A stretch of DNA of 64,000 nt from Novosphingobium kunmingense (lineage in GTDB: Bacteria > Pseudomonadota > Alphaproteobacteria > Sphingomonadales > Sphingomonadaceae), in NCBI RefSeq assembly GCF_002813245.1, contig NZ_PHUF01000002.1, positions 372,001-436,000 on the forward strand. The letters are read 5' to 3'. Below the pieces are notes generated by a model. That model was not told the origin of the DNA, searched no databases, and saw nothing but the letters and a program-made list of their open reading frames with translations. The position numbers were made by a program, and so were the translations under genes. Positions within the stretch are counted from its first letter, which is position 1; every line of letters starts with the position of its first letter. Of the stretch, positions 1-8,798 are shown in pieces.

Positions 1-777
1 CCTTCCGGTGATGTAGTCCTTGGTCCGTTCTTCGCGCGGATTGGTGAAGATGTCGGATGTCTTGCCGTATTCGACCATCTTGCCGAGGTGGAAGAATGCG
101 GTGCGCTGCGACACGCGGGCGGCCTGCTGCATCGAGTGGGTGACGATGACGATGGCATAGTTGCCGCGCAGTTCGTCGATCAGTTCCTCGATGCGGGCCG
201 TGGCGATGGGGTCGAGCGCCGAGCAGGGTTCGTCCATAAGGATCACCTCGGGCTCGACCGCGATCGCACGGGCGATGCAGAGGCGCTGCTGCTGGCCGCC
301 CGACAATGCCGTTCCGCTGTCGGTCAGGCGATCCTTGACTTCGTCCCACAAGCCGGCTCGCTTGAGCGAGCGTTCGACGATTTCTTCGAGCTCGGTCTTG
401 CTGGCGGCGAGTCCGTGGATGCGCGGGCCGTAGGCGATGTTCTCGAAGATCGACTTGGGAAACGGGTTGGGCTTCTGGAAGACCATGCCGACGCGGGCGC
501 GCAACTGCACCACGTCCATGCCGGACTTGTAGATGTCGACGCCGTCGAGCGCGATGTCGCCTTCGACACGGGCCCCGGCGATGGTGTCGTTCATCCGGTT
601 GAGCGTGCGCAGGAACGTCGATTTGCCACAACCCGACGGGCCGATGAAGGCAGTGACGTACTTGGGGCTGATGTCGATCGATACGTCGTCGATGGCACGC
701 TTTTCGCCGTAATAGACGGAAACGTTGCGCGCGGTGATCTTGGGATCGATCGAATCAAGGGTGTGAAGGGTGTTCAT
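1..777 (-). CDS. pstB: Phosphate ABC transporter ATP-binding protein PstB (3' end cut by window edge)
   Basis: This is the cytoplasmic ATPase of the high-affinity phosphate importer PstSCAB. The translation begins [20 protein letters not shown] and shows Walker A ([16 protein letters not shown]), the Q-loop region ([20 protein letters not shown]), the ABC signature ([16 protein letters not shown]), Walker B ([13 protein letters not shown]) and the switch histidine ([10 protein letters not shown]). The open frame reaches DYITGR at base 1, so only the last few residues are missing. The start ATG overlaps the pstA stop by one base (TAATG), consistent with translational coupling as the last visible gene of pstSCAB. 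phoU and phoB would be expected just beyond the left edge in this class of bacteria. Confidence 0.97.
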   Translation of the reverse strand, partial: MNTLHTLDSIDPKITARNVSVYYGEKRAIDDVSIDISPKYVTAFIGPSGCGKSTFLRTLNRMNDTIAGARVEGDIALDGVDIYKSGMDVVQLRARVGMVFQKPNPFPKSIFENIAYGPRIHGLAASKTELEEIVERSLKRAGLWDEVKDRLTDSGTALSGGQQQRLCIARAIAVEPEVILMDEPCSALDPIATARIEELIDELRGNYAIVIVTHSMQQAARVSQRTAFFHLGKMVEYGKTSDIFTNPREERTKDYITGR

Positions 778-2027
778 TACCAGCGTTTCTCGAAGCGGTT
801 GCGAAGGTAGATGGCGAGGCCATTCATCACCAGCAGGAAGAGAAGAAGGACGATGATCGCCGCCGAGGTGCGTTCGACGAAGCCGCGGTCGATTTCGTCC
901 GACCAGAGGAAGATCTGCACCGGCAGGACGGTGGCCGGCGAGGTGAAGCCGTCGGGCGGACTTGCAACGAAGGCGCGCATGCCGATCATCAGCAGGGGTG
1001 CGGTTTCGCCCAGCGCGCGGGCCATCCCGATGATGGTGCCGGTGAGGATGCCGGGCAGGGCGAGCGGCAACACGTGGTGGAACACAGTCTGAACCCGGCT
1101 CGCTCCCACGGCCAGCGCGGCGTCGCGGATCGAGGGCGGGACCGCCTTGATCGCGTTGCGCCCAGAAATCACGATGACCGGCATTGTCATCAGCGCCAGC
1201 GTCATGCCGCCGATCAGCGGCGCCGAACGGTAGTTGGGGAAGATCGCGAGGAACACGGCAAGACCGAGAAGGCCGAAGATGATCGAGGGAACGGCCGCCA
1301 GGTTGTTGATCGACACCTCGATGATGTCGGTCCAGCGGTTCTTGGGTGCATATTCCTCGAGATAGACAGCCGCCAGAACACCGATCGGAAAAGCCAGGAG
1401 GAGCGTGACGAGCATGGTCAGCATCGAACCCTTGAGCGCCCCCCAGATGCCGACGTCCTGCGGACCGGTGGCATCGCCCCGGCTGAGGAATCCCCAGTCG
1501 AAGGCGGTCACGAGTTTGCCCTGCGCGGCCAGCTGATCGGCGAGGCCGCGCAGCTGCGGTTGCCCGTCCTTGCGAAGCGCCGCGGCAAGGTCGTCGCTGG
1601 CGGGAAGGGCGGCCTGGAAGGTCCCGCCGAGGCGGCTTGGATCGTCGATCAGCGCCTCGCCGACTTCGCGCCAGGCGCCGTCGGGCAGCTCAGCCGCTCC
1701 GGCATCGCCCAGTGACTGGGATGCGGCAAAGGCGACCACGTCCTTGAGACCGGCACCTTCGAGCACCTGCATCGCGTTCGCCCCCTCGAGCTGGGCCGGA
1801 TCGACGGTCATCGCGCCGCTGGCGAAATCGATCGGGAAGCGCAGCTCGGCACGCTGGAAACCGCCCAGCGCATTGGCCGTCATGGTGACCAGCAGGAAGG
1901 CGAGGACAAGCGCCGAGAACAGCACGGCGACGAAGCCCAGCGCCTTGAACCGGCGCTCGGCGGCATAGCGCCGGTTCAGGCGCGCGGCGATGCGCGCATC
2001 GCGCGAGAGGGTGGCAGGATCACTCAT
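777..2027 (-). CDS. pstA: Phosphate ABC transporter permease PstA
   Basis: This 416-residue integral membrane protein is one of the two permease subunits of the Pst importer. A membrane segment lies near residues 32-53. A long periplasmic-looking region of about 150 residues follows, as in the extended alphaproteobacterial PstA. The six-helix permease core starts near residue 195 ([20 protein letters not shown]) and contains the EAA-type loop ([20 protein letters not shown]). Its start overlaps the end of pstC by 8 bases and its stop touches the pstB start, so pstC-pstA-pstB are read as one unit. The family call is secure from conserved permease segments and gene order. Confidence 0.96.
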   Translation of the reverse strand: MSDPATLSRDARIAARLNRRYAAERRFKALGFVAVLFSALVLAFLLVTMTANALGGFQRAELRFPIDFASGAMTVDPAQLEGANAMQVLEGAGLKDVVAFAASQSLGDAGAAELPDGAWREVGEALIDDPSRLGGTFQAALPASDDLAAALRKDGQPQLRGLADQLAAQGKLVTAFDWGFLSRGDATGPQDVGIWGALKGSMLTMLVTLLLAFPIGVLAAVYLEEYAPKNRWTDIIEVSINNLAAVPSIIFGLLGLAVFLAIFPNYRSAPLIGGMTLALMTMPVIVISGRNAIKAVPPSIRDAALAVGASRVQTVFHHVLPLALPGILTGTIIGMARALGETAPLLMIGMRAFVASPPDGFTSPATVLPVQIFLWSDEIDRGFVERTSAAIIVLLLFLLVMNGLAIYLRNRFEKRW

Positions 2028-3420
2028 AGGCTTCGCGGAAGTGCTTTACGACGCGCAGCGCAATGAAGTTCAGCGCGAGGGTGACAAGGAACAGGACCAT
2101 GCCCAGCGCAAAGGCCGAGAGCGTGGCAGGATGATCGAAGCTGCCTTCGCCGGTCAGCATGGCGACGATTTGGAAGGTAACGGTGGTCATCGATTCGAAC
2201 GGGTTGGCGGTGAGGCGCGCGGTGGCCCCAGCGGCCATCACGACGATCATCGTTTCGCCGATCGCGCGGCTGACCGCCAGCATAACCCCGGCGACGATGC
2301 CGGGAAGCGCGGCCGGGATCAGCACCTTCTTGATCGTTTCCGACTTGGTTGCACCCATGGCCAGGCTGCCGTCGCGCATCGCCTGGGGAACGGCGGCGAT
2401 CGAATCGTCGGCCATCGAGGAGACGAAGGGTATGATCATGATGCCCATGACGAGACCTGCTGCAAGCGCGCTCTCGCTTGACGCGCTCGCCACGCCGATC
2501 ATGTGGCCGAAATCGCGGACCAGCGGCGCCACCGTCAAGGCCGCGAAATAGCCGTAGACGACGGTCGGCACCCCGGCGAGAATCTCGAGCAGCGGCTTCA
2601 TCCACTTGCGCAACAGCGGTGTGGCGTACTGTGTGAGGAAGATCGCGCTCATCAGGCCCAGCGGAATCGCCACTGCCATGGCGATTATCGCGCCGATGAA
2701 GATCGTGCCCCAGAACAGTGGAACCGCGCCATATCGGTCGCCACTGACGGAGGATGGCTCCGACATCGGATCGGGACCCCAGTGGGTGCCGAACAGGAAG
2801 TCGACGGGGCTGACCACGCTGAAGAAACGTGCCGTCTCGAACAGCAAAGAGGCGAGGATCCCGAAGGTCGTCAGGATCGCTACAAGCGAGGCAGCCAGAA
2901 GGCCGACCATTACTGCGCGCTCGACGCGCGTGCGCGCGGTGAAGTGCGGGCGGAGCCGCAGATAGGCAAAGGCACCGCCGGCAAAGCCCAGCACCAGCGT
3001 GACGATCAGGCCGATGACGGCATAGGTGTGCATCGCAGCGCGGAACGGTTCGACGAGCGCGGCGCTGCCCTTCTGGAAGCCGGTCGCCCCGCCGCCTCCG
3101 GCAAGGGCCTGGGCCTCGGCCAGGATCGCGTCGCGCTGGATGCCGAAAGCGGGCAGGCCCTGCGCGGCCGGGTCCGAAAGGACTTGCTGGAGCACCAGGT
3201 TGGGGCTCAGCGAGCTCCAAACCGCTGCGAAGGCCAGGGCGGGAACTACCGCCCAAAGTCCGACGTACCAGCCATGGTAATTGGGAAGCGAATGAAGCTC
3301 GCCGCCTTCGGCCCGAACGGCCTTGCGCATCGCCCAGGCACGCGAACGTGCCGCCAGCCACCCGATGAGCCCCAAGGCAAGGGCAAGCAGAATCGGAATG
3401 GCAGGCGACATCGTTGGCAT
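2020..3420 (-). CDS. pstC: Phosphate ABC transporter permease PstC
   Basis: This 466-residue permease pairs with PstA to form the phosphate channel. It has an N-terminal membrane helix (about residues 5-25), a second near 45-65, a long insertion, and then the permease core from about residue 235 (FWGTIFIGAIIAMAVAIPLG). The EAA-type loop reads RDGSLAMGATKSETIKKVLI. It is longer than the roughly 320-residue E. coli PstC, as is usual in alphaproteobacteria. It lies 30 bases downstream of pstS and overlaps pstA by 8 bases. A second start within the first few residues is possible (MPTMSPAIP). Confidence 0.96.
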   Translation of the reverse strand: MPTMSPAIPILLALALGLIGWLAARSRAWAMRKAVRAEGGELHSLPNYHGWYVGLWAVVPALAFAAVWSSLSPNLVLQQVLSDPAAQGLPAFGIQRDAILAEAQALAGGGGATGFQKGSAALVEPFRAAMHTYAVIGLIVTLVLGFAGGAFAYLRLRPHFTARTRVERAVMVGLLAASLVAILTTFGILASLLFETARFFSVVSPVDFLFGTHWGPDPMSEPSSVSGDRYGAVPLFWGTIFIGAIIAMAVAIPLGLMSAIFLTQYATPLLRKWMKPLLEILAGVPTVVYGYFAALTVAPLVRDFGHMIGVASASSESALAAGLVMGIMIIPFVSSMADDSIAAVPQAMRDGSLAMGATKSETIKKVLIPAALPGIVAGVMLAVSRAIGETMIVVMAAGATARLTANPFESMTTVTFQIVAMLTGEGSFDHPATLSAFALGMVLFLVTLALNFIALRVVKHFREAYE

Positions 3421-3450
3421 TGACCCTTTAGGCGGTGATTCGCCGGCTTC

Positions 3451-4494
3451 TTACTTCAGTTCGGCCGGATCCAGCAGCGTGAACTCGCTGGCAATGCGAC
3501 CGCTGTTGGCAAGCACCGCATCGGGAGCCACGACCATGCCCTGCTTGGCGAGCAGGCCGTCCTTGCTCCAGCTCTTGGCCCATTCGGCGACGTATTCGCG
3601 CAGGCCCTTGATTGCGTCGAGGTGTGCGACCTTGACGTAGATGTAGAGCGGGCGGGCGCCAGGATAGCTGAAGTCCGAGATCGTCGCATAGGTCGGCTCG
3701 ATGCCGCCCATGGTCAGGCCCATCAGCTTGTCGGCGTTTTCTTCGAGATAGGAGAAGCCGAAGATGCCGATGGCCTTGGGGTTGGCTTCAAGCTTCTGCA
3801 CGATCAGATTGTCGTTTTCGCCGGCATCGACATAGGCGCCATCGCTGCGCACTTCGGTGCAGATCTTCTCGTACTTGTCCTTGTCGCTGTCCTTCAGCGC
3901 TTTGGTCTCGGCGTTGGCGTTGCAGCCGACTGTGAGGATCAGTTCCTTGAGCGCGTCGCGGGTGCCCGAAGTGCTGGGCGGGCCATAGACGAGGATAGGT
4001 TCGGCCGGGAGGGCAGCGTTGACATCCTTCCAGGTCTTGGCCGTGTTGGGCTTGCCATAGGGGTTGGCGGCCAGCGCCTTGTAGACGTCTTCCGGGGTCA
4101 GCTTGATGCCGAGACCGCCCTTGGCTTCGGCGAAGGCCACGCCATCGAGGCCGATCTGGATCTCGGCAATCTTGTCCACGCCGTTCTTGGCGCAGTCCTC
4201 GTATTCCGACTTCTTCATGCGGCGCGAGGCGTTTTCGATGTCGGGGAACGCGACGCCGACGCCGCTGCAGAACAGCTTCATGCCGGCGCCGGTGCCAGTC
4301 GATTCGATGATCGGCGACTTGATCGCGGTGTTCGACTTCGCAAGCGAATCGGCGACAGCCTTGGCAAAGGGGTAGACAGTGGACGAACCGACCGCGCGGA
4401 TCTGGTCGCGCGATGAGTTTTGCGCGCCGCCGCAGGCGGCCAGCAAGGCGGAGGCGGAAATGACGGTAGCGAAGGTCAGCAGTTTGTTGGTCAT
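3451..4494 (-). CDS. pstS: Phosphate ABC transporter substrate-binding protein PstS
   Basis: This is the phosphate-binding protein of the Pst system, here a predicted lipoprotein of 347 residues. The start chosen (MTNKLLTFATVISASALLAACG) gives a short positively charged N terminus and a lipobox ending in Cys21. A GAGAGAA ribosome-binding sequence lies just upstream. A start 18 codons further out would bury the signal peptide. Phosphate-site segments are visible: AVGSSTVYPFAKAVADSL, ESTGTGAGMKLFC and GPPSTSGTRDALKELIL. It is the first gene of pstSCAB, and its upstream region carries a Pho-box-like direct repeat in the right orientation, so induction by PhoB under phosphate limitation is expected. 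Confidence 0.96.
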   Translation of the reverse strand: MTNKLLTFATVISASALLAACGGAQNSSRDQIRAVGSSTVYPFAKAVADSLAKSNTAIKSPIIESTGTGAGMKLFCSGVGVAFPDIENASRRMKKSEYEDCAKNGVDKIAEIQIGLDGVAFAEAKGGLGIKLTPEDVYKALAANPYGKPNTAKTWKDVNAALPAEPILVYGPPSTSGTRDALKELILTVGCNANAETKALKDSDKDKYEKICTEVRSDGAYVDAGENDNLIVQKLEANPKAIGIFGFSYLEENADKLMGLTMGGIEPTYATISDFSYPGARPLYIYVKVAHLDAIKGLREYVAEWAKSWSKDGLLAKQGMVVAPDAVLANSGRIASEFTLLDPAELK

Positions 4495-4541
4495 GGCGAT
4501 TCTCTCGTTCGCGGGTATTGCCGCCCCTCTGGTGCGCTTTC

Positions 4542-4559
4542 GTGACAACTTCGTGACAA
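4542..4559 (-). promoter_or_regulatory. Pho-box-like direct repeat upstream of pstS
   Basis: Read on the minus strand, two copies of TTGTCAC lie 11 bases apart (7-base unit, 4-base GAAG spacer, 7-base unit). This is the architecture of a PhoB-binding Pho box. It sits about 48-65 bases upstream of the pstS start in the correct orientation. Identity as a PhoB site is inferred from motif and context. Confidence 0.75.
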
Positions 4560-4562
4560 TGA

Positions 4563-4580
4563 CTGTCAGCTAGCTGACAG
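4563..4580. promoter_or_regulatory. 18-base perfect palindrome in the pstS/DUF2490 intergenic region
   Basis: CTGTCAGCTAGCTGACAG is a perfect inverted repeat that contains a CTGTCA half-site on each strand. It lies between the two divergent Pho-box-like repeats. It could be a further PhoB contact or the site of another dimeric regulator; the sequence alone cannot decide. Confidence 0.45.
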
Positions 4581-4633
4581 TGTGGTGACATGACAGGGGC
4601 TCTGTCGCAATCGTGTCGAAAATCTGAGGTATA

Positions 4634-4651
4634 GCGTCACGTAAGTGTCAC
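4634..4651 (+). promoter_or_regulatory. Pho-box-like direct repeat upstream of the DUF2490 gene
   Basis: On the plus strand GCGTCAC and GTGTCAC are spaced 11 bases apart, about 50 bases before the DUF2490 start. A weaker pair of TGTCG units, also 11 bases apart, begins at 4603 and 4614. This mirrors the minus-strand repeat serving pstS. Confidence 0.6.
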
Positions 4652-4701
4652 AAAAAAGACTTAATGGCCGCCGCAAGACCAACCTCCGGGAAACCAATTT
4701 G

Positions 4702-5370
4702 ATGCGCAAGATACTAGTCGCCGCAGCCGCTTCAGCCGTGTTCGTCGCTTCGAGTGCCCAGGCGGCAGAGGACGAACAATTCTGGCAGACTCTAAGCGTC
4801 GGCGTCGGCCTCACGCCAGATCTGAAACTGACAAACGAACTTGTTGCACGGGTTAGCGATGCACGCGGATTCTACGAGCTCGAGAACTCGACCATGCTCA
4901 ACTACAAGGTGTCCAAGCAGGTCACCCTGGCTGCCGGCTATGTCCACAATCCGACCTACTCGCACGGCGATTTCTCCGCGATGGAACACCGCGCCCGCGA
5001 ACAGGTCACGTTCGACAATATTGCCAAGCTTGGTCCAGTGAAGTTGAGCGCGAGGCTGCGCATGGAACAGCGTTGGCGCGACAACGCGGTCGGGACAGGC
5101 TGGCGCCTCCGTCCCTATGTGAAGGCCAGCGCACCCTTCGTCGGCAAGTCGACGCTCAACGTCAGCCACGAAAGCTTCGTCAACCTCAACACGACTGCGT
5201 TCCAGCGCGTCGAGGGCTACGATCGTATGCGCAACGCGGTCAGCATTGCCGTGCCGCTCAACAAGCAAATCGGCATCGAGGTCGGCTATCTCAACCAGCT
5301 TGGCGTTGTTCGCCGCGGGCCGGACAACATGGACCATGCCGCGACGGTGGCGATCAGCGCCAACTTCTGA
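4702..5370 (+). CDS. DUF2490 family outer-membrane beta-barrel protein
   Basis: This 222-residue secreted protein has a clear signal peptide (MRKILVAAAASAVFVASSAQA) followed by alternating hydrophobic/polar strands typical of a small outer-membrane barrel. It ends in phenylalanine (VAISANF), as outer-membrane barrels often do. The pattern matches the DUF2490 family; no biochemical role is known to me. The start at 4702 is chosen because it opens the signal peptide; an upstream GTG would prepend a charged tail. It is transcribed divergently from pstS, converges on phoR with 6 bases between stops, and has Pho-box-like repeats upstream. It is therefore probably part of the phosphate-starvation response. 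Confidence 0.82.
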   Translation: MRKILVAAAASAVFVASSAQAAEDEQFWQTLSVGVGLTPDLKLTNELVARVSDARGFYELENSTMLNYKVSKQVTLAAGYVHNPTYSHGDFSAMEHRAREQVTFDNIAKLGPVKLSARLRMEQRWRDNAVGTGWRLRPYVKASAPFVGKSTLNVSHESFVNLNTTAFQRVEGYDRMRNAVSIAVPLNKQIGIEVGYLNQLGVVRRGPDNMDHAATVAISANF

Positions 5371-5376
5371 TCCGGT

Positions 5377-6567
5377 TCAGGCGTCGGCCTGCGCGATCGC
5401 GGGCAGGCTGACGCTGACCCGCGTGCCTTCGCCAAGGCGGCTGGCTATTTCCAGTTGGCCATCGTGGCGTTCGACGATGTGCTTGACGATCGCAAGGCCA
5501 AGGCCGGTCCCGCCGGATGCCCGGCTGCGGCCGGGATCGGTGCGGTAGAAGCGCCGTGTCAGGTGGGGGAGGTGCTCGGGCGCGATGCCGGGCCCGCGAT
5601 CGGCGACGGTGACCACCAACCGCGCGTCGTCGTGCTCGACCAGGGACACCGTGACCGGCTCGTCCGGTGCACCATATTTCATCGCGTTGTCGATGAGGTT
5701 GCGCAGAACCTGCTCGAGCTGTCCCGAATCGCCGGCGATCATTGCGCCGGACCTTACGTCGGCCAGGACCACGCGTTCCTTGCCGGTCAGTGCGTTCACT
5801 TCCGACGCAACGCGCCGCACCAGGCTCGACAGATCGACCAGTTCGGCAGGACGATCATGCTTTTCAGCCTCGACATGGCTCAGCGTCATCAGGTCCTCGA
5901 CCAGGGTCAGCATGCGCTTGGCCTCGCGCTCGGTCACGCTGAGGAAGCGCTTGGTCGCAGCCTCGTCCACGGCGGGGCCGCCGTCGGCCAGCGTCTCGAC
6001 ATAGCCGATGATCGCGGCAAGCGGGGTGCGCAGCTCGTGGCTGGCGTTTGCGACGAAGTCGGTATGAGCGCGGCTGACGTCCGCTTCGGCGGTGCGGTCA
6101 ATCATCTCGATCATCCAGCGATCGCGATCGACCCGGCGGCGGGTCAATTGCCACAGGCTGCGTCCGCCGGTGAACCCGGCTATGCTGACGCTGGCGCCGT
6201 TTTCCATATCGAGAAGGCGCATCGCTTCGGGATGGCGCAGCGCGATGCGCGCGTCCTGGCCGACGATATGGGCGCCCAGCGCGGCGCGAGCGGCTGCGTT
6301 GGCTACGAGGATGCGCCGCCCATCTAGGATCAGCAGGGGCTGGCCCAGCGGTTCGATCGTTTCGCGCGCTGCGTCGCGCGACACCTCGCCCGCGTCGATT
6401 CGTGCCGTTGCGATTTCGGGCTCGGGTGCGGCCAGCCACAGCGAGCCGAGCCACAGGAGCGCCACAACCAGCGCGATCCAGGGGCTGGCACCGGCAAAGA
6501 CCACGGCGATCGAGGCGACCACGGCGATTGCGGCGCTGGGCCAGGAGAAAGTGCGGGCGACGCTCAT
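5377..6567 (-). CDS. phoR: Phosphate regulon sensor histidine kinase PhoR
   Basis: This 396-residue membrane sensor kinase would phosphorylate PhoB when phosphate is scarce. Two adjacent N-terminal transmembrane helices lie at about residues 10-27 and 29-47. A PAS-like segment covers about 70-160. The dimerisation domain carries the phospho-accepting His177 in FVANASHELRTPLAAIIGYV. The ATPase domain has an N box (NLIDNAMKYGA), G1 (VADRGPGIAP) and G2 (GGTGLGLAIVKHIVERH). The position next to pstSCAB supports PhoR over other kinases. No response-regulator gene is visible in this window. Confidence 0.93.
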   Translation of the reverse strand: MSVARTFSWPSAAIAVVASIAVVFAGASPWIALVVALLWLGSLWLAAPEPEIATARIDAGEVSRDAARETIEPLGQPLLILDGRRILVANAAARAALGAHIVGQDARIALRHPEAMRLLDMENGASVSIAGFTGGRSLWQLTRRRVDRDRWMIEMIDRTAEADVSRAHTDFVANASHELRTPLAAIIGYVETLADGGPAVDEAATKRFLSVTEREAKRMLTLVEDLMTLSHVEAEKHDRPAELVDLSSLVRRVASEVNALTGKERVVLADVRSGAMIAGDSGQLEQVLRNLIDNAMKYGAPDEPVTVSLVEHDDARLVVTVADRGPGIAPEHLPHLTRRFYRTDPGRSRASGGTGLGLAIVKHIVERHDGQLEIASRLGEGTRVSVSLPAIAQADA

Positions 6568-6632
6568 CTCGGGTGCTTTAGAAAGGGCAGGTCCATCGTG
6601 CCAGAGGCAATTAGATGGGCTTTGCTGCGATT

Positions 6633-6707
6633 TGGTGACCCCTACGGGAATCGAACCCGTGTTTCAGCCGTGAGAGGGCCGCGTCCTGACCGCTAGACGA
6701 AGGGGCC
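6633..6707 (-). tRNA. tRNA-Glu (anticodon CTC)
   Basis: The minus strand folds as a 75-base cloverleaf beginning GGCCCCTTCGTCTAGCGGTC. It has the T-arm GGGTTCGATTCCC and an encoded CCA end. The anticodon stem CGGCC/GGCTG closes a CTCTCAC loop, giving anticodon CTC. It lies immediately beside a near-identical tRNA-Glu. Confidence 0.93.
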
Positions 6708-6739
6708 GTCGAATCAAAATGCCCACGGCTGCGTCCGGT

Positions 6740-6814
6740 TGGTGACCCCTACGGGAATCGAACCCGTGTTTCAGCCGTGAAAGGGCCGCGTCCTAACCGC
6801 TAGACGAAGGGGCC
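6740..6814 (-). tRNA. tRNA-Glu (anticodon TTC)
   Basis: This 75-base cloverleaf on the minus strand is nearly identical to its neighbour. The anticodon loop is CTTTCAC, giving TTC, and one D-arm base differs (GGTTAG instead of GGTCAG). The CCA end is encoded. This is the major glutamate tRNA; the 32-base gap to the CTC gene suggests co-transcription and an origin by tandem duplication. Confidence 0.95.
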
Positions 6815-6892
6815 TCACCGGGTGTGCCGTGGGCAGGCCGCGCCTTTAGGGTCGCGTGCAAAAACGGTCAAGCCCCCGCGAGCAATAATGTT

Positions 6893-8677
6893 TCAGTCGG
6901 CAAAAGCGGCGTCTTCAAGATGCAGTTCGGCGGCGGGACGGCTGCCCCAGTCGTCGATCTTGGCGCGACCGGCGAGCCAGAGCCGGCGCTGGTGCGTGGC
7001 GTGAAGCAGGACCTGGCCCATTTCGCTGCCTGCCGCGCGGAAGGCGATGGCCTTGAAACTGGCGCCGTCGTCGCCGCGCACTATCAGGCGCAGATGTTCG
7101 GCGCCGACCACGTCCGCCTTGACCAGCCGCACCGGCCCGACCGCCACGCGCGGACCGGGCCAGCCCACGCCATAGGGCCCGGCGCTTTCCATCGCCTCGA
7201 CCAGCGATGGCACAAGGCCGCCCGGTGCCACCGCCATGTCGAGCAGCAAGGCCTGATTGGCCATGGCCGCCGATACGGCGTGCCCCAGTTGCCGGTCGAG
7301 CCACTCGCCCAGCGCGTCGATCCGGCCTTCGGCCACGGTCAGCCCCGCTGCCATAGCGTGTCCGCCTCCAGCCACGAGCAGCCCGTGCTCTCGCGCCGCA
7401 ATGATGGCGGCGCCGAGATCCACTCCGGCGATCGAACGGCCAGAGCCCTTGCCATTGCCGTGTTCGTCGGCGTCGAGCGCGACAACCAGCGTCGGCTTGC
7501 CTGTCTTTTCCTTGATCCGGCCCGCGACGATACCGATTACCCCCGGGTGCCAGCCGCGCCCGGCCAGGGTCAGGACGGCCCGGTTGTGCTGGGCATCTAT
7601 CTGCGCCTCCGCCGCTTGCTGGACCTCGGCCTCGATCGCGCGGCGCTCCTCGTTGAGCACCGACAGTTGCGCGGCGATTGCCCGGGCCTCCTCTGGGTCC
7701 TGTGTGGTCAGCAGGCGCACGCCGAGCGTCGATTCGCCCACGCGTCCACCGGCGTTGATCCTTGGTCCCAGGGCAAAGCCCAGGTCGCTGCAGGTTGGCG
7801 CGCGATTCAGGCGGCTGGCGTCGATCAGTGCGGCCATGCCGACGTTGTCGCGCCGGGCCATGACCTTGAGTCCCTGGGCGACCAGCGCACGATTGATGCC
7901 GTGCAAAGCAGCGACATCGGCGACGGTGCCCAGCGCCACGATATCGAGCAGGGCAAAGAGATCGGGTTCGGTTCGACTTTCGAAGTACCCGCGCTGGCGG
8001 AGCGCGCGGACCAGTGCGATGCCGAGAAGGAAGGCGACGCCGACCGCCGCGAGGTGCCCGTGGGCCGCCCCGATCTCGCTCTCGTCCAGCCGGTTCGGGT
8101 TCACCAGCGCGGCGGCACGGGGCAATTCGGCCGAACACTTGTGATGATCGACCACGATTACGTCGACCCCGGCCTCGTGCGCCATGGCCAGCGCCTCGTG
8201 TGCCATGGCGCCGCAATCGACCGTGACGATCAGGCTCGACCCTTCCTCTGCCAGGCGAACCAGCGCCTTGCCCGAGGGGCCATAGCCTTCAAGGAGGCGA
8301 TCGGGGATGTAGTAACCAGCCTCCAGACCCAGTTCGCGCAGCAACCGGATCAACAAGGCCGCACTGGTCGCACCATCGACGTCGTAGTCGCCGTAGACCG
8401 TCACCCGCTCGTGGGTCAGCACGGCCTGGGCCAGACGTTCGGCCGCCTGGTCCATGTCTCGGAAATGGGAAGGGTCGGGCAGAAAGGCGCGCAGCGAAGG
8501 GTTGCGGTGCCGTTCGACATCGTCGGGGGCGACCCCGCGCGACAGCAACAACTGGGTCACCAGGTCATGGTCCAGCGTTGCGGTCCCGCCCAGGTCCATG
8601 TTTCCGCCACGCCAGCGCCACAGCCGACCGGACAGGGATCGGTCAATGCCTAGGACGGAGTTGTGCTGCGCGGACAT
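6893..8677 (-). CDS. recJ: Single-stranded-DNA-specific exonuclease RecJ
   Basis: RecJ is a 5'-3' single-strand exonuclease used in recombination and mismatch repair. The protein is about 594 residues from the chosen start (MSAQHNSVLGIDRSLSGRLW). DHH-superfamily metal motifs are visible: VYGDYDVDGATSAALLIR, TVDCGAMAHEAL and VIVVDHHKCSAELPRAAALV. A DHHA1 domain follows (GVIGIVAGRIKEKTGKPTLV; VAGGGHAMAAGLTV). A TTG start ten codons earlier is possible, but the ATG gives the usual family N terminus. It stands alone, divergent from the flavodoxin-like gene and downstream of the tRNA pair. Confidence 0.95.
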   Translation of the reverse strand: MSAQHNSVLGIDRSLSGRLWRWRGGNMDLGGTATLDHDLVTQLLLSRGVAPDDVERHRNPSLRAFLPDPSHFRDMDQAAERLAQAVLTHERVTVYGDYDVDGATSAALLIRLLRELGLEAGYYIPDRLLEGYGPSGKALVRLAEEGSSLIVTVDCGAMAHEALAMAHEAGVDVIVVDHHKCSAELPRAAALVNPNRLDESEIGAAHGHLAAVGVAFLLGIALVRALRQRGYFESRTEPDLFALLDIVALGTVADVAALHGINRALVAQGLKVMARRDNVGMAALIDASRLNRAPTCSDLGFALGPRINAGGRVGESTLGVRLLTTQDPEEARAIAAQLSVLNEERRAIEAEVQQAAEAQIDAQHNRAVLTLAGRGWHPGVIGIVAGRIKEKTGKPTLVVALDADEHGNGKGSGRSIAGVDLGAAIIAAREHGLLVAGGGHAMAAGLTVAEGRIDALGEWLDRQLGHAVSAAMANQALLLDMAVAPGGLVPSLVEAMESAGPYGVGWPGPRVAVGPVRLVKADVVGAEHLRLIVRGDDGASFKAIAFRAAGSEMGQVLLHATHQRRLWLAGRAKIDDWGSRPAAELHLEDAAFAD

Positions 8678-8798
8678 GATCCTTGCGCTATCCGATTGCG
8701 CGGCCAAGGCAAAGAGGGCCGCGTTCGCCCATCGACAGTTGACGGGCGCGGGGACGGCGGTTCATCGCAGAAAGGTCGATGCCGCCAAGGAGGGAGCG

